Shown: positions 33,101 to 43,370 of the stretch, piece by piece
How positions within the stretch are numbered: position 1 is the stretch's first letter
Layout: every line of letters starts with the position of its first letter
DNA from: Terebella lapidaria
Taxonomy: Eukaryota; Annelida; Polychaeta; Terebellida; Terebellidae
Direction: 5' to 3'
Assembly (NCBI GenBank): GCA_949152475.1
Contig: OX424558.1
Coordinates: forward strand, 31,816,651-31,880,650
DNA: 64,000 nt
Program-made: the position numbers and the translations under genes
The notes under the pieces: model-generated
Told to the model about the DNA's origin: nothing
Database searches by the model: none
Seen by the model: the letters and a program-made list of their open reading frames with translations, nothing else

Positions 33101-36100
33101 AGGGCTGATGAGATCAGTGTATGTTGTGTTATTGATTTATGTTGATACAAGTACATATAGAGCTAAATAATGTATATCTTGCATGCAAGGGTATATTTCA
33201 ACTTGTGATGACATTATGAATAGTCTGCTGTGCATGTTTTGTACATATTCTTCCATCTTGCTTAGATGCACAGGATAAGATCAAAGAAATCTTAGAGCGG
33301 ATGAGATCAAGGAAGGAGGTATGTGAGAATAGAAAAACAAACTCTGTTTCAACAGTGTGAAAAACCAGTTATCCATACTTATTAGGGGCCAATCATTATT
33401 AATTATTGATGACCACGACTTGATTAAAAAAAGCACTGTGACCCTCCCACCCCCAATATTCATGTATAACACATGCACATGTACAGTGATACACACATTT
33501 CCACAAATATAAGGAGCCAGTATCATTTGCTGGGAATATGAACAGGTATTAGTAATTCAGAAAGAGGCTCCAAGGTATTTAGTTAAAGCAATATAGTTTC
33601 AATTTACAAATTTCAATACACAAATGTGAGGAAAGTTCACACAAAATTGTCAATATCTTGAGAACGATTGAATATTATGTTCTGTGAAAGCCAGAACATC
33701 AGTGGTTGCATTTTCCATCAAAACAAACCTAAAATTTAATTGGACTTGTGCTAGGACTTAACTTACGCATGATAAGTTGATGTAGCTTCAAGTATATTGA
33801 AATTGGCATCCAAGTACTAGTATATTGAAATTGGCAATTTTATTCTCCGTTTCATGGTAATTGCCTATTTCCAACTTACTACTGTATCTAGTTGATGTCT
33901 ATCATAATACAATCGATATTATTCATAATATTTTTTGACAGAGGTATTCGGTCAATAAAGGGAGGCCAAAGCCAACGACATGCCGGCCCAACACAGGCTG
34001 GCTTCACTTTGATGACAAGCAACAAAGATATGTTCAGGTTCGCTCCCAGATGGGGGGTGGGGTGAGGCAGCCAGTCCTCGACCTGAACTTAGGGTATGAG
34101 GAAGTCCTGCGAAACCTGCAAGATCTTTACTTCCCACAAGGTAATTTTTGGGTTACTGACACGCTGTCCGGTCACCTATTGGCATGGCGTTGTGTCAATC
34201 GTCATCTCATAGTCGTCTACGTTTGGAAATTATACTCTAGTCCTCTTGGAAATTCGCCTAAAATTGCATGTGCTCAAAAATGATTTGAGAGGGGGGTAAT
34301 ATTTATTTTAGCTTTTTTTTTGACCTGGGTCTCGACCAAATACACAAAATTTTGGAATTTGGGTGTGTTTTCTCTAAATCTGGTTGAAGTAAAAATCTCA
34401 AAACTGTCTGAACAGTTTTTGAGAAAATGGCCGCCTAAGTCAGAAATTGGCCGTTTTTCGACGAAAATGGGCGCCATTTTGAAAAAAATGCGAAAATCAA
34501 AAAACAAAAAAATAACCCCCTCTTGAAATATTTTTAGATATTTTTGTGCAAAATTTCAGAAAGATTCACCTGTAAACTTCAAAGAAAAAAATGTGGACGG
34601 ACGACGACGCCGACGGACGAAGGACGCAACGCCATGCCAAGAGGTTATCGGACCATAGGTCCAATAACCTAAAAATGCACGAAAATACATCAATTGCATT
34701 GCCTAGGTTGGGATTGTGATACTAGTAGGACCTTGGAATGTTGTGTAATTGTCTTCATATTCTGGATTTACCATGTACAGGCAATATAATTGGTTGGTCC
34801 CCTGTCAGCGCAAGGTGACATTGTTGATAGACCTTACCACTCATTGGGAATTCCTCATTCATGGTTGAACATCAGTTACCACTGTTTGACTATGCATTCT
34901 TTTCATTCTCCCACAGGTTACTCAAGGAAAGGCAACCTGGATGACATGGAATGTGCTATTGGAAACTTTCAAGAGTTGCGCATGTCAGAGGACGAGTTCC
35001 CCCTTCGTAATGTTGTAGACAGATCCAGTACAACAAAACTGAGACTCTACCTGATGACGAAACTGGTAAAATATAGTTTAAATGTATATTTTTAGGTAAC
35101 TGGACCCATGGTCTGATTATCTATTGGCATGGTGTTGCGTCTGTCATCCGTCACCGTCATCGTCCGTTGATATTTATATCTTTAAAGATTACGAGGGAAT
35201 CTGCCCGAAATTTTGAATAAAAAAATGCCTCAAAAATATTTCAAAATGTTTTTTTTTTTTTTTTAATTTCACACTTTATTCAAAATGGCGGCCGTTTTCG
35301 ATGGAAAATGGCCGAGCTCTGACTTCAGCGGTCATTTTCTCTTAAGCAGTTCAGTTTTGAGCTTTTGGTTACTAAAGATTCCCCTCGTGTACTGTATGTT
35401 TGCGATATGTATAAGTTCCATTGCCATTGAACTGCTGGTCTGTGTGTGGCGGCAATTTCGAATTTCCAACTGGTCTCAAAAAACTGTTTTTTTTCCTCCC
35501 AAATCAAGTTACTATTCGTATTGAGTGATTTCCAGCTAAATTTACAGGTGACCTTGAATTTGACCTTCAATGACCTTGAGAGGTCAAATTGGCAATTTTG
35601 GTGTAAAAAGTTGTGGTTTAACACTAAACATTTCTTCGGTTACCTTTGATAGCCCTTGGGCTATTTTTTCATAAGTTATGTATAGTTCAAATGGAATATG
35701 CACAAAATCTAGTACGTTCAATTCATGTATATGTATGTGTTCATTAATACAAGAAATGTAAATATTTTGAAATAGTTCCTGGGATAGCCAGGTTATCGCA
35801 GTATTGCCTTCGTATCCATCATGTTCACTGTGATTGCAACTGTAATTATAAGCTGGAGACAGACTGAACAATGATGCATGAGTCAATTCATTCTATTCAA
35901 TCCCTTGAATGAATATATGTTATGTTTTTTAATGTTTTCAGAACAATAATGTTTTTAGTTGTATACTGAGCAATATTGTATCTCTATGAATGAAATGAAT
36001 ATTGATAGAAGCTATTTTGGTGGGCGAATTTTCAGGCAGACATCCCAGCCATGACGAAAAAAAAAAGGAGGGACCTCGGAGAGATATTAGGCTCATTGCT

Positions 36101-37592
36101 GAATGAGACTGTAGTAAGTTAGAATCATAGTCAATTGCATAATGTGCAAACTGTATGACATATATCAAATTTCGGCAGTTTTCCTCACATAAACTAGCAT
36201 GGAGTGGTCACCCTGAGATAAAACTTGATCTATTATGTTTCCATCTGAGGGATTAATTGACACATTGAAATGCTTAGCACCATACACAAAGTCTTGGACA
36301 TAATAGGAAAAGATAATTATCAAGGGAGCTGACATTCAGTTACAAAGTTGATATTGATGTACTTTATTATTTGATACCATAACACACATGTCGCAGAAGT
36401 TGATTGATACTTGGAGCCGCTAGTATGTGACACATGAATTTCTGGTTTGCCCATAGCCTTTCAATATCAGTCTGTATTGAGACAACTCCACAATTGGTCT
36501 CAAATAAACAAATCAGGAACTGTATATGCATAATCATGATAATCAATTCATGGTACTTGTTCCTATATATTTCCTACATACCTACATTGTGTAGTACATG
36601 TATGCAGGATTTTTTTTAAAGCCTAAACAATAAATATATCCAATTGGTCATGTAATAAATTATGGTTATAATCATTATTGTTATGACAATGATCTCTTTT
36701 TCTCAGGAGGACACGCCTGAAACTTCGTCTTTGGATGCAACTCCACATCTCGGAATACTGCAGGTTTGTTATTTTCTGTTTCAATTGTGAATAAATCAAT
36801 TTGTTTGGGTTATTCCATTACATTATTCCATAATTACAAGACAAACAGGTAAAGCAATGGACTGGTAGCTCCTGAGTTTCAACTGCACAACATAAAACTC
36901 ACATTAAATTACCTGAATTGGTCTTTTTTAAAATGAAATTATGTTACTCCTTGATTCAGCCATCAACTTCAGTATCAGGCAGCGTCTCTTATCACCACCA
37001 GAACCCGGACACCCCAAACAATTTGGCATCACCATCTCCCAGCTACACCTATCAGGCCCAAAACACCCCGAACGTTCAGGCAGCATCTTCCCCGATCAGT
37101 CTGACATATCCCCCGGACAACACTCCAGCAGCAGAGGTAGTTTTGTGCCTTCAATCATGGAATTTCCTAATCTGTCCAGTTTTTAAACTAAATCAATGGG
37201 ATGATCCAGTAATAACAGTGACAACAACAGTAATATCAGTAATGTACACTAATGTCAGTAATGACATCAATATCTATTCATGTTGTTAGAACAAAAAATA
37301 TGACTGGAACCTTTTATTTCAGTCATAAATCCAAAATGAATGATTGTTATAGCCACGCAAGTGTCGCTAGTGAATATGTTTGGTTCATTGCTGGTGTTCA
37401 TTGCAGGTGACCGTGAGACCACGTGTACCGGTTTGTGGACTGTGCTGTGAGAGGTCGTTGGATTGTAGTTGTGTTCCCTGTGGGCACTCTTTCTGTAGGC
37501 CCTGCCTAACTGAGGTTGAGGAGAGGTCCCCTGTTTTCACTTGCCCTCATTGCCGTAGCAATGTAGACACCATAAACCCATTATACTTTTAA
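30076..37592 (+). CDS. Spliced SAM-like / GGG-domain / RING-finger protein gene of the transposon (5' end not found)
   Basis: Eight exons with canonical acceptors and donors are recognised: 30,076-30,197; 33,266-33,318; 33,942-34,140; 34,917-35,065; 36,036-36,113; 36,707-36,763; 36,960-37,136; 37,407-37,592. One more probable exon starts at 31,486. From 33,266 onward all seven exons join in phase with no stop, giving about 298 residues that end at TAA 37,590-37,592. Order of parts: SAM-like segment, a basic helix (EILERMRSRKERYSVNK), a conserved domain (GWLHFDDKQQRYVQVRSQMG, then GGVRQPVLDL and LYFPQG), a Pro/Ser/Thr-rich linker and a C3HC4 RING. The RING suggests E3 ubiquitin ligase activity. 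I recall related proteins in fish with HECT or RING ends next to integrase genes. Introns carry nested elements. Confidence 0.75.
30218..31258. mobile_element. MITE-like insertion in the intron, about 1,041 bp
   Basis: The ends are GGCAGGAAATTTG and its reverse complement CAAATTTCCTGCC. Next to both ends lie several copies of CGTAACC or GGTTACG in both orientations (30,240-30,320 and 31,175-31,225). It starts only 20 bp after a splice donor. No coding sequence; target duplication not found. Confidence 0.65.
31486..31560 (+). CDS. Probable exon start, then interrupted by a nested element
   Basis: A good acceptor (CCTTCCTTTTTCAG) is followed in the phase left by the previous exon by KVKTVDTSRAEACSSESNTS then RRK. 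The frame then enters the hairpin and terminal repeat of the nested Crypton-like element and stops. Its donor was not identified, so the splice route from here to 33,266 is uncertain. Confidence 0.4.
31540..31655. repeat. Near-perfect hairpin, arms 33 bp (extending to about 55)
   Basis: Left arm 31,565-31,597 begins TGTGGATTCTTTGATTTGAA. The right arm 31,601-31,633 is its reverse complement with three mismatches, and the loop is GAA. Weaker pairing extends outward to about 31,540 and 31,655. It lies at the left edge of the Crypton-like element. Confidence 0.9.
31853..32023 (+). CDS. N-terminal exon of the Crypton-like protein
   Basis: Starts ATG with an acidic N-terminus (MQAQVSDDDDIFITQ) and ends at a donor-like ACA/gtatgt. 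The next exon fragment begins after CTTTTAG at 32,128. There the open reading PAYRPVYSDISDDELVSTCQ followed by KFEASLD runs to a stop near 32,259. The phase of the two pieces does not match with these sites, so either another donor is used or the copy is broken. Confidence 0.4.
32364..32687 (+). pseudogene. Tyrosine recombinase catalytic C-terminus (DUF3504/Crypton type)
   Basis: The frame encodes MKTVSRLCKDAGLDGYRTNH followed by SLRATAASRMFEQDMDEQLI and TGHRSLAVRPYKR. NHSLRATAASR supplies the His-x-x-Arg box, GHRS the second His and YKR the catalytic Tyr. This arrangement is shared by Crypton recombinases and the Crypton-derived ends of ZMYM and QRICH1 proteins. The N-terminal catalytic Arg region is absent, so the copy cannot be active by itself. 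Confidence 0.8.
32870..33265. other. Intron sequence
   Basis: AT-rich sequence between the nested element and the next exon. No other feature seen. Confidence 0.4.
33266..33318 (+). CDS. Exon: basic helical segment
   Basis: Bounded by TTGCTTAG and GAG/gtatgt. It encodes AQDKIKEILERMRSRKE in the phase that continues into the next exon. Confidence 0.7.
33942..34140 (+). CDS. Exon: conserved GGG domain, first part
   Basis: After the acceptor TTTTTTGACAG the frame reads RYSVNKGRPKPTTCRPNTGW, LHFDDKQQRYVQVRSQ, MGGGVRQPVLDLNLGYEEVL and LYFPQ, ending at CAAG/gtaatt. Similar GW-H-x(5)-Y-x-Q-V-R-x-x-x-GGG-R segments occur, as far as I recall, in repeated fish and invertebrate proteins with HECT ends. 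Their function is unknown. Confidence 0.8.
34150..34672. mobile_element. MITE-like element with GGTTACYGG ends, copy 2 (intronic)
   Basis: The left end GGGTTACTGACACGC...GGCATGGCGTTGTG and the right end in reverse complement (AGGTTATTGGACCTATGGTC, CTCTTGGCATGGCGTTGCG) form inverted repeats of about 50 bp. It starts only a few bases after the splice donor. Same family as 3.05, 35.09 and 62.59 kb. Confidence 0.7.
34917..35065 (+). CDS. Exon: conserved GGG domain, second part
   Basis: Acceptor CTCCCACAG and donor CTG/gtaaaa. It reads YSRKGNLDDMECAIGNFQEL, DEFPLRNVVDRSSTTKLRLY and LMTKL in phase with the previous exon, completing the domain (FPQG/YSRKG across the junction). Confidence 0.8.
35092..35660. 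mobile_element. MITE-like element with GGTTACYGG ends, copy 3 (intronic)
   Basis: Left end AGGTAACTGGACCCATGGTC, followed by ATTGGCATGGTGTTGCGTC; right end CGGTTACCTTTGATAGCCC, as in copy 1 at 4.34 kb. No coding sequence. Confidence 0.65.
36036..36113 (+). CDS. Exon: Lys/Arg-rich segment
   Basis: Acceptor GAATTTTCAG, donor GTA/gtaagt. It encodes ADIPAMTKKKRRDLGEILGS followed by LLNETV. The KKKRR run could act as a nuclear localisation signal (inference). Confidence 0.75.
36707..36763 (+). CDS. Exon: short linker
   Basis: Acceptor TTTTTCTCAG, donor CAG/gtttgt. It encodes EDTPETSSLDATPHLGILQ, a Ser/Thr/Pro-rich linker, in phase 0. Confidence 0.75.
36960..37136 (+). CDS. Exon: Pro/Ser/Asn-rich linker
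   Basis: Acceptor TTGATTCAG, donor GAG/gtagtt. It encodes PSTSVSGSVSYHHQNPDTPN and similar sequence with the repeated theme (Y..QNTPN), likely disordered, leading into the RING exon. The exon is phase 0 on both sides. Confidence 0.75.
37407..37592 (+). CDS. Terminal exon: C3HC4 RING finger
   Basis: After CATTGCAG the frame reads VTVRPRVPVCGLCCERSLDC, SCVPCGHSFCRPCLTEVEER and FTCPHCRSNVD to TAA. The ligands are C-x2-C-x11-C-x-H-x2-C-x2-C-x12-C-x2-C, a complete RING-HC pattern at the extreme C-terminus. RING-HC domains recruit E2 enzymes, so an E3 ligase role is likely, but the substrate is unknown. Confidence 0.9.
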   Translation: MTVRPRVPVCGLCCERSLDCSCVPCGHSFCRPCLTEVEERSPVFTCPHCRSNVDTINPLYF

Positions 37593-38417
37593 AAGAATTC
37601 CATTTTCGGCAATCAATCAGCATAATTCAGGAATGGTTATGAATAGTTATAACGTGGCTAGAAATGCATCAGTTTAGAAGGCTATCAAGTTTTCTTTCAT
37701 GAATGAATGAAGTGTAATTTGTTATACTTTCGTAATTCAATAGTTTCACAACAAAGGGAAACTCATTTCATACCTTGTGACCTATCATAATTTAGATTCA
37801 TCATATTTTCGGTGCAAGTGATTCGCAATTTTTTGGTAACCTGTACAGCATGTAATGAAGGACTTTTAGGAGGACTGGTAACAAATACCGTATGTCGTGT
37901 TTTATTTTAAAATTGTGATACATCTACATGAGTTACTTTGAGGACTGTGTATACTAGTTCATTTATGTTCTTTGGTAAATTGCAATATGATGCAATGCGG
38001 TAGTCAGAATGAGCAAATAGTTTCTGTCATCTATACCATCAATTTACGTGTAGTGTTTGTGGAATAGTTAGTTCATTTTCCAATGAGGATGATAATTTTT
38101 TTTGTCTCGTCATTGTTGTTTGGTGCGAGTGTTTGCTCCATAATTTGTTGATCAGGCATTCACCTAGACCACATGTGTGATTCACTCTTTACGAAAGGTA
38201 ATTAGATAACATTGTGCATCTATTTTTATATATGACTAGTATTGCCCACTACTTATCCAGTTGTGAACTTGGCAGTCAATGTCCAGTGCCAATACATGTA
38301 TCAATACAAAGATGGTTTTAGGTACATTTTTGGATTTTATGATATGATGTGATTAAGTGGCAAGTTTAGTATTAGGCTTCTCCTGTCATCTGAGAAGAGT
38401 TGACGTGTCATTTTACC

Positions 38418-38423
38418 AATAAA
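38418..38423 (+). terminator. Poly(A) signal of the RING gene
   Basis: AATAAA about 830 bp after the stop, followed within 40 bp by a GT-rich stretch (GTGTGCCTGTGTTTTT). This is a plausible cleavage region near 38,440. Confidence 0.65.
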
Positions 38424-38449
38424 GACAATTTTTGTCTTTCAACGAAAGT

Positions 38450-39690
38450 GTGCCTGTGTTTTTCATCTAATTTTTTTACCGGTATTAAGGTCCAACAGAT
38501 TAGTGGCATTATGTTGCTTCTGGGTCTAAATTTTTATCTCTGAAAGTTGCAGTCCATTTTTTTGCTGAAATTTTGAACAGAACTACTCAAAAATAGTTCA
38601 AGAAGGTTTTGTTGTTGGATGGCAGAAAATTTTGCGATAACATGGCCAATTTTGGACTTTAAAATTGAACGTATCCTCGGATACCATGGAACTATCTCCC
38701 AAACTGTTTTTTCTTTACAAATCTTGATCAACTAGACTTTTTCTTCACAAATCTTGGATCATATAGCTTGAATAAAAATAGCTTGTACTTGCGAGCTTTT
38801 TGACCATGAATATTATGGTGGCAAATTTGAAACATTGTTAGTGACATGACTTGAGTTTACTCCAGTACTCAGGTTCAAGGAAACGTCCACAACAGAATTT
38901 GTAAAACAACACTCTACTAAACTAGACGTCAATGCCTAAAGGCCTTGGAGGTTTTTCAGCGTGAAGCATGAGAAAAACATAATGCTGACTCAGGAGAAAC
39001 ATGACTCGAGAGCGAAGGTCCTAGTGGAATCATTAGGACTCCATTACATGTAAGCAAACTTGATATCCCTAAGATATATCTATCTAGGTCGACATGTACG
39101 AAACAGACGCTCTACTAAGCACCGTTTCTGAGATATCGATAAAAATAAAAACTGCCGACTCAGCTAAAGAAAGTCCAAGTCAAGGAATGCATACCCTTAT
39201 TTATACCCTTATACCCTTTCAAGCGTGTAAAAATTTCTTGCCAACTCGGCTAAGAAATTTATGGTCAAGGCCAAAGAACACGTAAATGTACGAAAGGAAC
39301 ACGTAAAGAACACGCAAAGAACACACGAAGAACACGTGGTGAAAATTAAGCAAAGAAATACCCAGGCACACTGAAGTTTATATCGTGCTGAAACCAAAGT
39401 GAAAAAAGGAAAAACATATTTTTTTGACAAAACCACAATGGCGTTTCTGCTGAAATGCCTTAATGATATGAATTTCGGACCTATTTCGGAAGTTATTTCT
39501 CACAGCCACAATCTATTCTGAGTATTAACTGTTGATTTAGTCTTGCATAATCTAGTCATTTGAGAACATGATTGTGTGAAATTGCACTCATTCAAGTACC
39601 ATAAGCATATCATAAACATGTAACCAAAATAATTTTGGAGGCAAACATGTTTGTGTGTAAGGAAACATGGCTCTTTATGTTGTATATTTC
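38450..39690. other. Space between convergent genes
   Basis: No coding sequence is supported. It contains a short imperfect repeat of AAGAACACG (39,280-39,335). Confidence 0.5.
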
Positions 39691-39696
39691 TTTATT
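39691..39696 (-). terminator. Poly(A) signal of the integrase gene
   Basis: TTTATT on plus reads AATAAA on minus, about 85 bp beyond the integrase stop codon. Confidence 0.65.
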
Positions 39697-39776
39697 CCAA
39701 ACCTTCGATACATATTGTGCCTACACAAGTCACACTCCTATAGAGAGTAGAATGCCGAGCAACCTTTAATTGTGAG

Positions 39777-40973
39777 TCATGTGATCCGGTATATGTATTC
39801 CAACATGTGGACACATAGCTTCAAACCTTCGAATACATCAGTAGGTAGGGTCCAGTTGTTCTGTAGCATTATCATCAAACCTGCTTCCGCGAACTCGTCG
39901 GAACCCCAAGGAGACGGTACTTGTGCCAATGAACTTTCCAGAAAGGGAAGAAAGATATTGTTCAATTGTAGCATTTGGTTATAATAACCATAAATTTCAG
40001 GAATTTGAAAGAGCACATTTGGTTTCCCTGAGGGAGTTTCCGAGTTGTTCATGGACCTAACAGTATGCGTGTTCCAAATGTGACATACGTTGTCCAGCGT
40101 ACGTTGGATTACTGGCATCATACAAAACTGGAAACACTGAACTTGCATGTCATCACTGAAATCAATAACGCCTGCATCATACACTGCTCGACAGAATTGC
40201 AAATAGAAGTCCAAACCAAGTTTTCTCATAGATAACCAGAACCTCTCAATGCGTTGATTATGAACCGATCTGACATATCTGAAACTATTCATTCCGTTAA
40301 GTCTGTCATGGTGGTCCCATCGAAGAACACGTTGTATATCTCTGACATGACAATTCTCAGATCCCAGATCAGCACACACTAATACAGGTACGCCACCAAT
40401 GCTCTTGATATAATCGATGTAATATTGAGCAATATATTCAGGCTTCTTGTTTGATGCTGATGCTTGCAGCCAACAAATTTTGCGGGAAAATCCGTCCATA
40501 CCACCGTGAATGGAAATGCCATAGGGTTTTAGTTTGTCCCACCCATCGATGTGTAGAATGAAGTTAGGCCCTTGGTTGCTATAAACCCGTCTTCTTAGTC
40601 CATGTCTGGAACGACGATCTATGCCATCAGCGTCGCAAACATTCATTATCAAAGGCATAGTTTCCTGTGTTATTCGAATTCCGTAGACCCGCTCCAAATG
40701 TAGTTTCATCGTTCGATAACCTAGATTTCCCATTTCATTTTCCAATTCATGATTGAACGCCACAATGCCCTCTTCTATGGGTGACGACATTCCATATCGC
40801 CTCAAATTCATTTGATGCAATAGCCTATATAGATGGACACGGCTCAGTATTATCCCATGGCAAATCATTAAGAACGATTGTATTTCTGGAACGGTGTAGC
40901 CGGCTGTGAAATATCGTCGAATCACATCATCACGTTCTATTTGTTGAGGCAATCGTATAAATCGGTTAGCCAT
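39777..40973 (-). CDS. DDE integrase/transposase of the 16-kb element (rve-type)
   Basis: The enzyme is a recombinase expected to cut and join the transposon ends. From the chosen ATG at 40,973 (context AGCATGG) the protein has 398 residues. Further frame upstream is explained by an intron, because an acceptor (TACCTTCACAG) ends at 40,994. The N-terminal 110 residues hold a helix-turn-helix-like region (RRYFTAGYTVPEIQSFL; GYRTMKLHLERVYGIRI). The catalytic core has Asp143 (LHIDGWDKL), Asp202 (VCADLGSEN) and Glu243 (NQRIERFW), with 40 residues between the last two. SIHGGMDGFSRKICWLQAS and PSGKPNVLFQIPEIYGYYNQ are typical of the family. No stop or frameshift lies within it. The family is IS3-like integrase; IS3EU is my best assignment, and a Ginger-related origin is the alternative. 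Confidence 0.9.
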   Translation of the reverse strand: MANRFIRLPQQIERDDVIRRYFTAGYTVPEIQSFLMICHGIILSRVHLYRLLHQMNLRRYGMSSPIEEGIVAFNHELENEMGNLGYRTMKLHLERVYGIRITQETMPLIMNVCDADGIDRRSRHGLRRRVYSNQGPNFILHIDGWDKLKPYGISIHGGMDGFSRKICWLQASASNKKPEYIAQYYIDYIKSIGGVPVLVCADLGSENCHVRDIQRVLRWDHHDRLNGMNSFRYVRSVHNQRIERFWLSMRKLGLDFYLQFCRAVYDAGVIDFSDDMQVQCFQFCMMPVIQRTLDNVCHIWNTHTVRSMNNSETPSGKPNVLFQIPEIYGYYNQMLQLNNIFLPFLESSLAQVPSPWGSDEFAEAGLMIMLQNNWTLPTDVFEGLKLCVHMLEYIYRIT

Positions 40974-40999
40974 GCTGTCGTCTTTCCTACCACCTGTGA

Positions 41000-42300
41000 A
41001 GGTAGAATAAATATTTAAAACAAACAAGTCATGTTATAAATCGTCACAGGATATATAGTTTACAAATTCAACTATATATGTAGGTGTGATCAGGGAAAAT
41101 AATCAATCTACGAGATCAAATACTAGTATTCCATTCATCCATCCGTAGACATATTGTAGACATACGCATACTACATGAGTATAGGCAGAATAAGACCATG
41201 TATTTCTGGCATAGGTAAAGCATACCTATGTCCCATCCTCCCCTCTACACCCACACAAACCCTGAAAGTTAACGGGGTAAAGGCAATACATTGTCGTCTA
41301 GACTACCGACACCGTACGTCATCACCATGGTGTGATTATATAGGCATAACACTCCTACAAATAGCCCCGGGCCATCCAGGGTAACCACGGACTATTTCGC
41401 GGTGATCCGGTTACATGTAATCCCTATGTCATGCATATAGAATCTTCACGATACATTCGGGCCTGTCCGGGGCAACACCGCACATGCTGGATAGTCCGAG
41501 GCATAGGTACGACAGTTACTGAAAAGACATATAGAACCCTACACGTAAGGTGGGCCTATATAAACGGCCTTGAACGTTTATTTTGCTTTGGTGACGTGTG
41601 CCCAATTTACATGTACATGTATTAGTATTGTACGTGTATGGTTAGGGTTTGCGGCCTATCAGGAACATTTTATTACCGTTGAGTCCACATTCTAACGTGG
41701 ATGAGTACAATAGAGTAGTATCCCTGACGTAATGTTGCGTATCTTGGAGACTATTGGCCTACAGTTGAAAATTAAGTTCCAATTACATGTATAGGCAATT
41801 AGATAACATGCCGTCGGCCGCTTCTCAATATGCTTCGCAAACTGTTTTTACGACGATTCATCCATATGGTCACGAGTGAACATTTGTGCAAAGACGAGAA
41901 GGTTTGCCCGACAACTAATAACGTTTAAACGGCAACAACGACGTTTGCATGGCAGCGGGAACGGGTGGGCGATGGTGGGAATGTTTGCGCGATGGTGGGA
42001 ATGTTTGTACGACTATGGGAACGTTTGCATTGCAATGAGAAAGTTTCAGCCACGGCAAACCCGAAATTCGAGCTGCAAAGAAAAAACAATAGGGCATATG
42101 GCCTAGTCATACCTATAATCAGCTGCCGTTGATAACATCTTAGTGGTTTTATGTCATATTATACTCAAGTCATGTTGAAATCATTACTCACCGTATCCGC
42201 GTGTATCAGTGTGTATGAATCCGTGTGTATCAGTAGTGCAGAAAATGGCCGAATATGCTTGTGTTTTCCTTACTGATGCCGGAATGAATGGAATCATTTT
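41000..42300. other. 5' flank of the integrase gene
   Basis: Probably holds the integrase promoter and a 5' untranslated exon on the minus strand, but neither could be fixed. A short degenerate repeat of about 24 bp (GGGAATGTTTGCGCGATGGT) runs at 41,935-42,045. Confidence 0.45.
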
Positions 42301-42319
42301 CACGTGAACATTTCTTGTC

Positions 42320-43370
42320 GTGATAGTTTTTGACGGTAGGATGTCTTGTCTTTATATTTCTTAACACTAAAACATCTTACCGTGATATATTTTCAGGTTA
42401 AGACGTCTTGCCGTGATATATTTTCAGGTTAAGACGTCTTGCCGTGATATTTTTTCACGTTTAGACGTCATGCCGTGATATTTTTTCATGTTGAGACGTC
42501 TTGCCGTGATTTTTTTTCAGGTCAAGACGTCATGCCGTGATATTTTTTCATGTTGAGACGTCTTGCCGTGATTTTTTTTCAGGTCAAGACGTCTTGCCGT
42601 GATATTTTTTCACGTTTAGACGTCATGCCGTGATATTTTTTCAGGTCAAGACGTCATGCCGTGATATTTTTTCATGTTGAGACGTCTTGCCGTGATTTTT
42701 TTTCAGGTCAAGACGTCTTGCCGTGATATTTTTTCACGTTTAGACGTCATGCCGTGATATTTTTTCAGGTCAAGACGTCTTGCCGTGATTTTTTTTTCAG
42801 GTCAAGACGTCTTGCCGTGATATTTTTTCAGGTCAAGACGTCATGCCGTGATATTTTTTCACGTTTAGACGTCATGCCGTGATATTTTTTCAGGTCAAGA
42901 CGTCTTGCCGTGATTTTTTTTTCAGGTCAAGACGTCTTGCCGTGATATTTTTTCACGTTTAGACGTCATGCCGTGATATTTTTTCAGGTCAAGACGTCTT
43001 GCCGTGATTTTTTTTTCAGGTCAAGACGTCATGCCGTGATATTTTTTCATGTTGAGACGTCTTGCCGTGATTTTTTTTCAGGTCAAGACGTCTTGCCGTG
43101 ATATTTTTTCAGGTTAAGACGTCATGCCGTGATATTTTTTCATGTTGAGACGTCTTGCCGTGATATTTTTTTCAGATCAAGACGTCTTGCCGTGATATTT
43201 TTTTAGGTTAAGACGTCTTGCTGTGATTTTTTTTCATGTTGAGACGTCTTGCTGTGATATTTTTTCAGGTTAAGACGTTTTGCCGTGATATTTTTTTCAG
43301 GTTAAGACGTCTTGTCGTTATTTCTTTTCATGTTTAAACGTCTTGTCATGCTAATTTTCACAATATGTCT
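42320..43370 (-). repeat. 31-bp minisatellite inside the right terminus
   Basis: About 32 units of 30-32 bp with consensus AAGACGTCTTGCCGTGATAT followed by a T-run and CAGGTC. It has a higher-order pattern of alternating variants (CAGGTCAAGACGTCTT, CACGTTTAGACGTCAT, CATGTTGAGACGTCTT). It mirrors the left array. Confidence 0.95.

Noticed and set aside
39777-41027. Starting the integrase at the upstream ATG (41,027)
   Set aside because: A splice acceptor (TACCTTCACAG) lies between that ATG and the next one at 40,973, which has a better start context. The first 18 codons are most likely intron sequence.
42320-43370. Regular short repeats resembling a CRISPR array
   Set aside because: Units are directly tandem with no unique spacers, the context is eukaryotic and no cas-like genes occur. 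It is a minisatellite in a transposon terminus.
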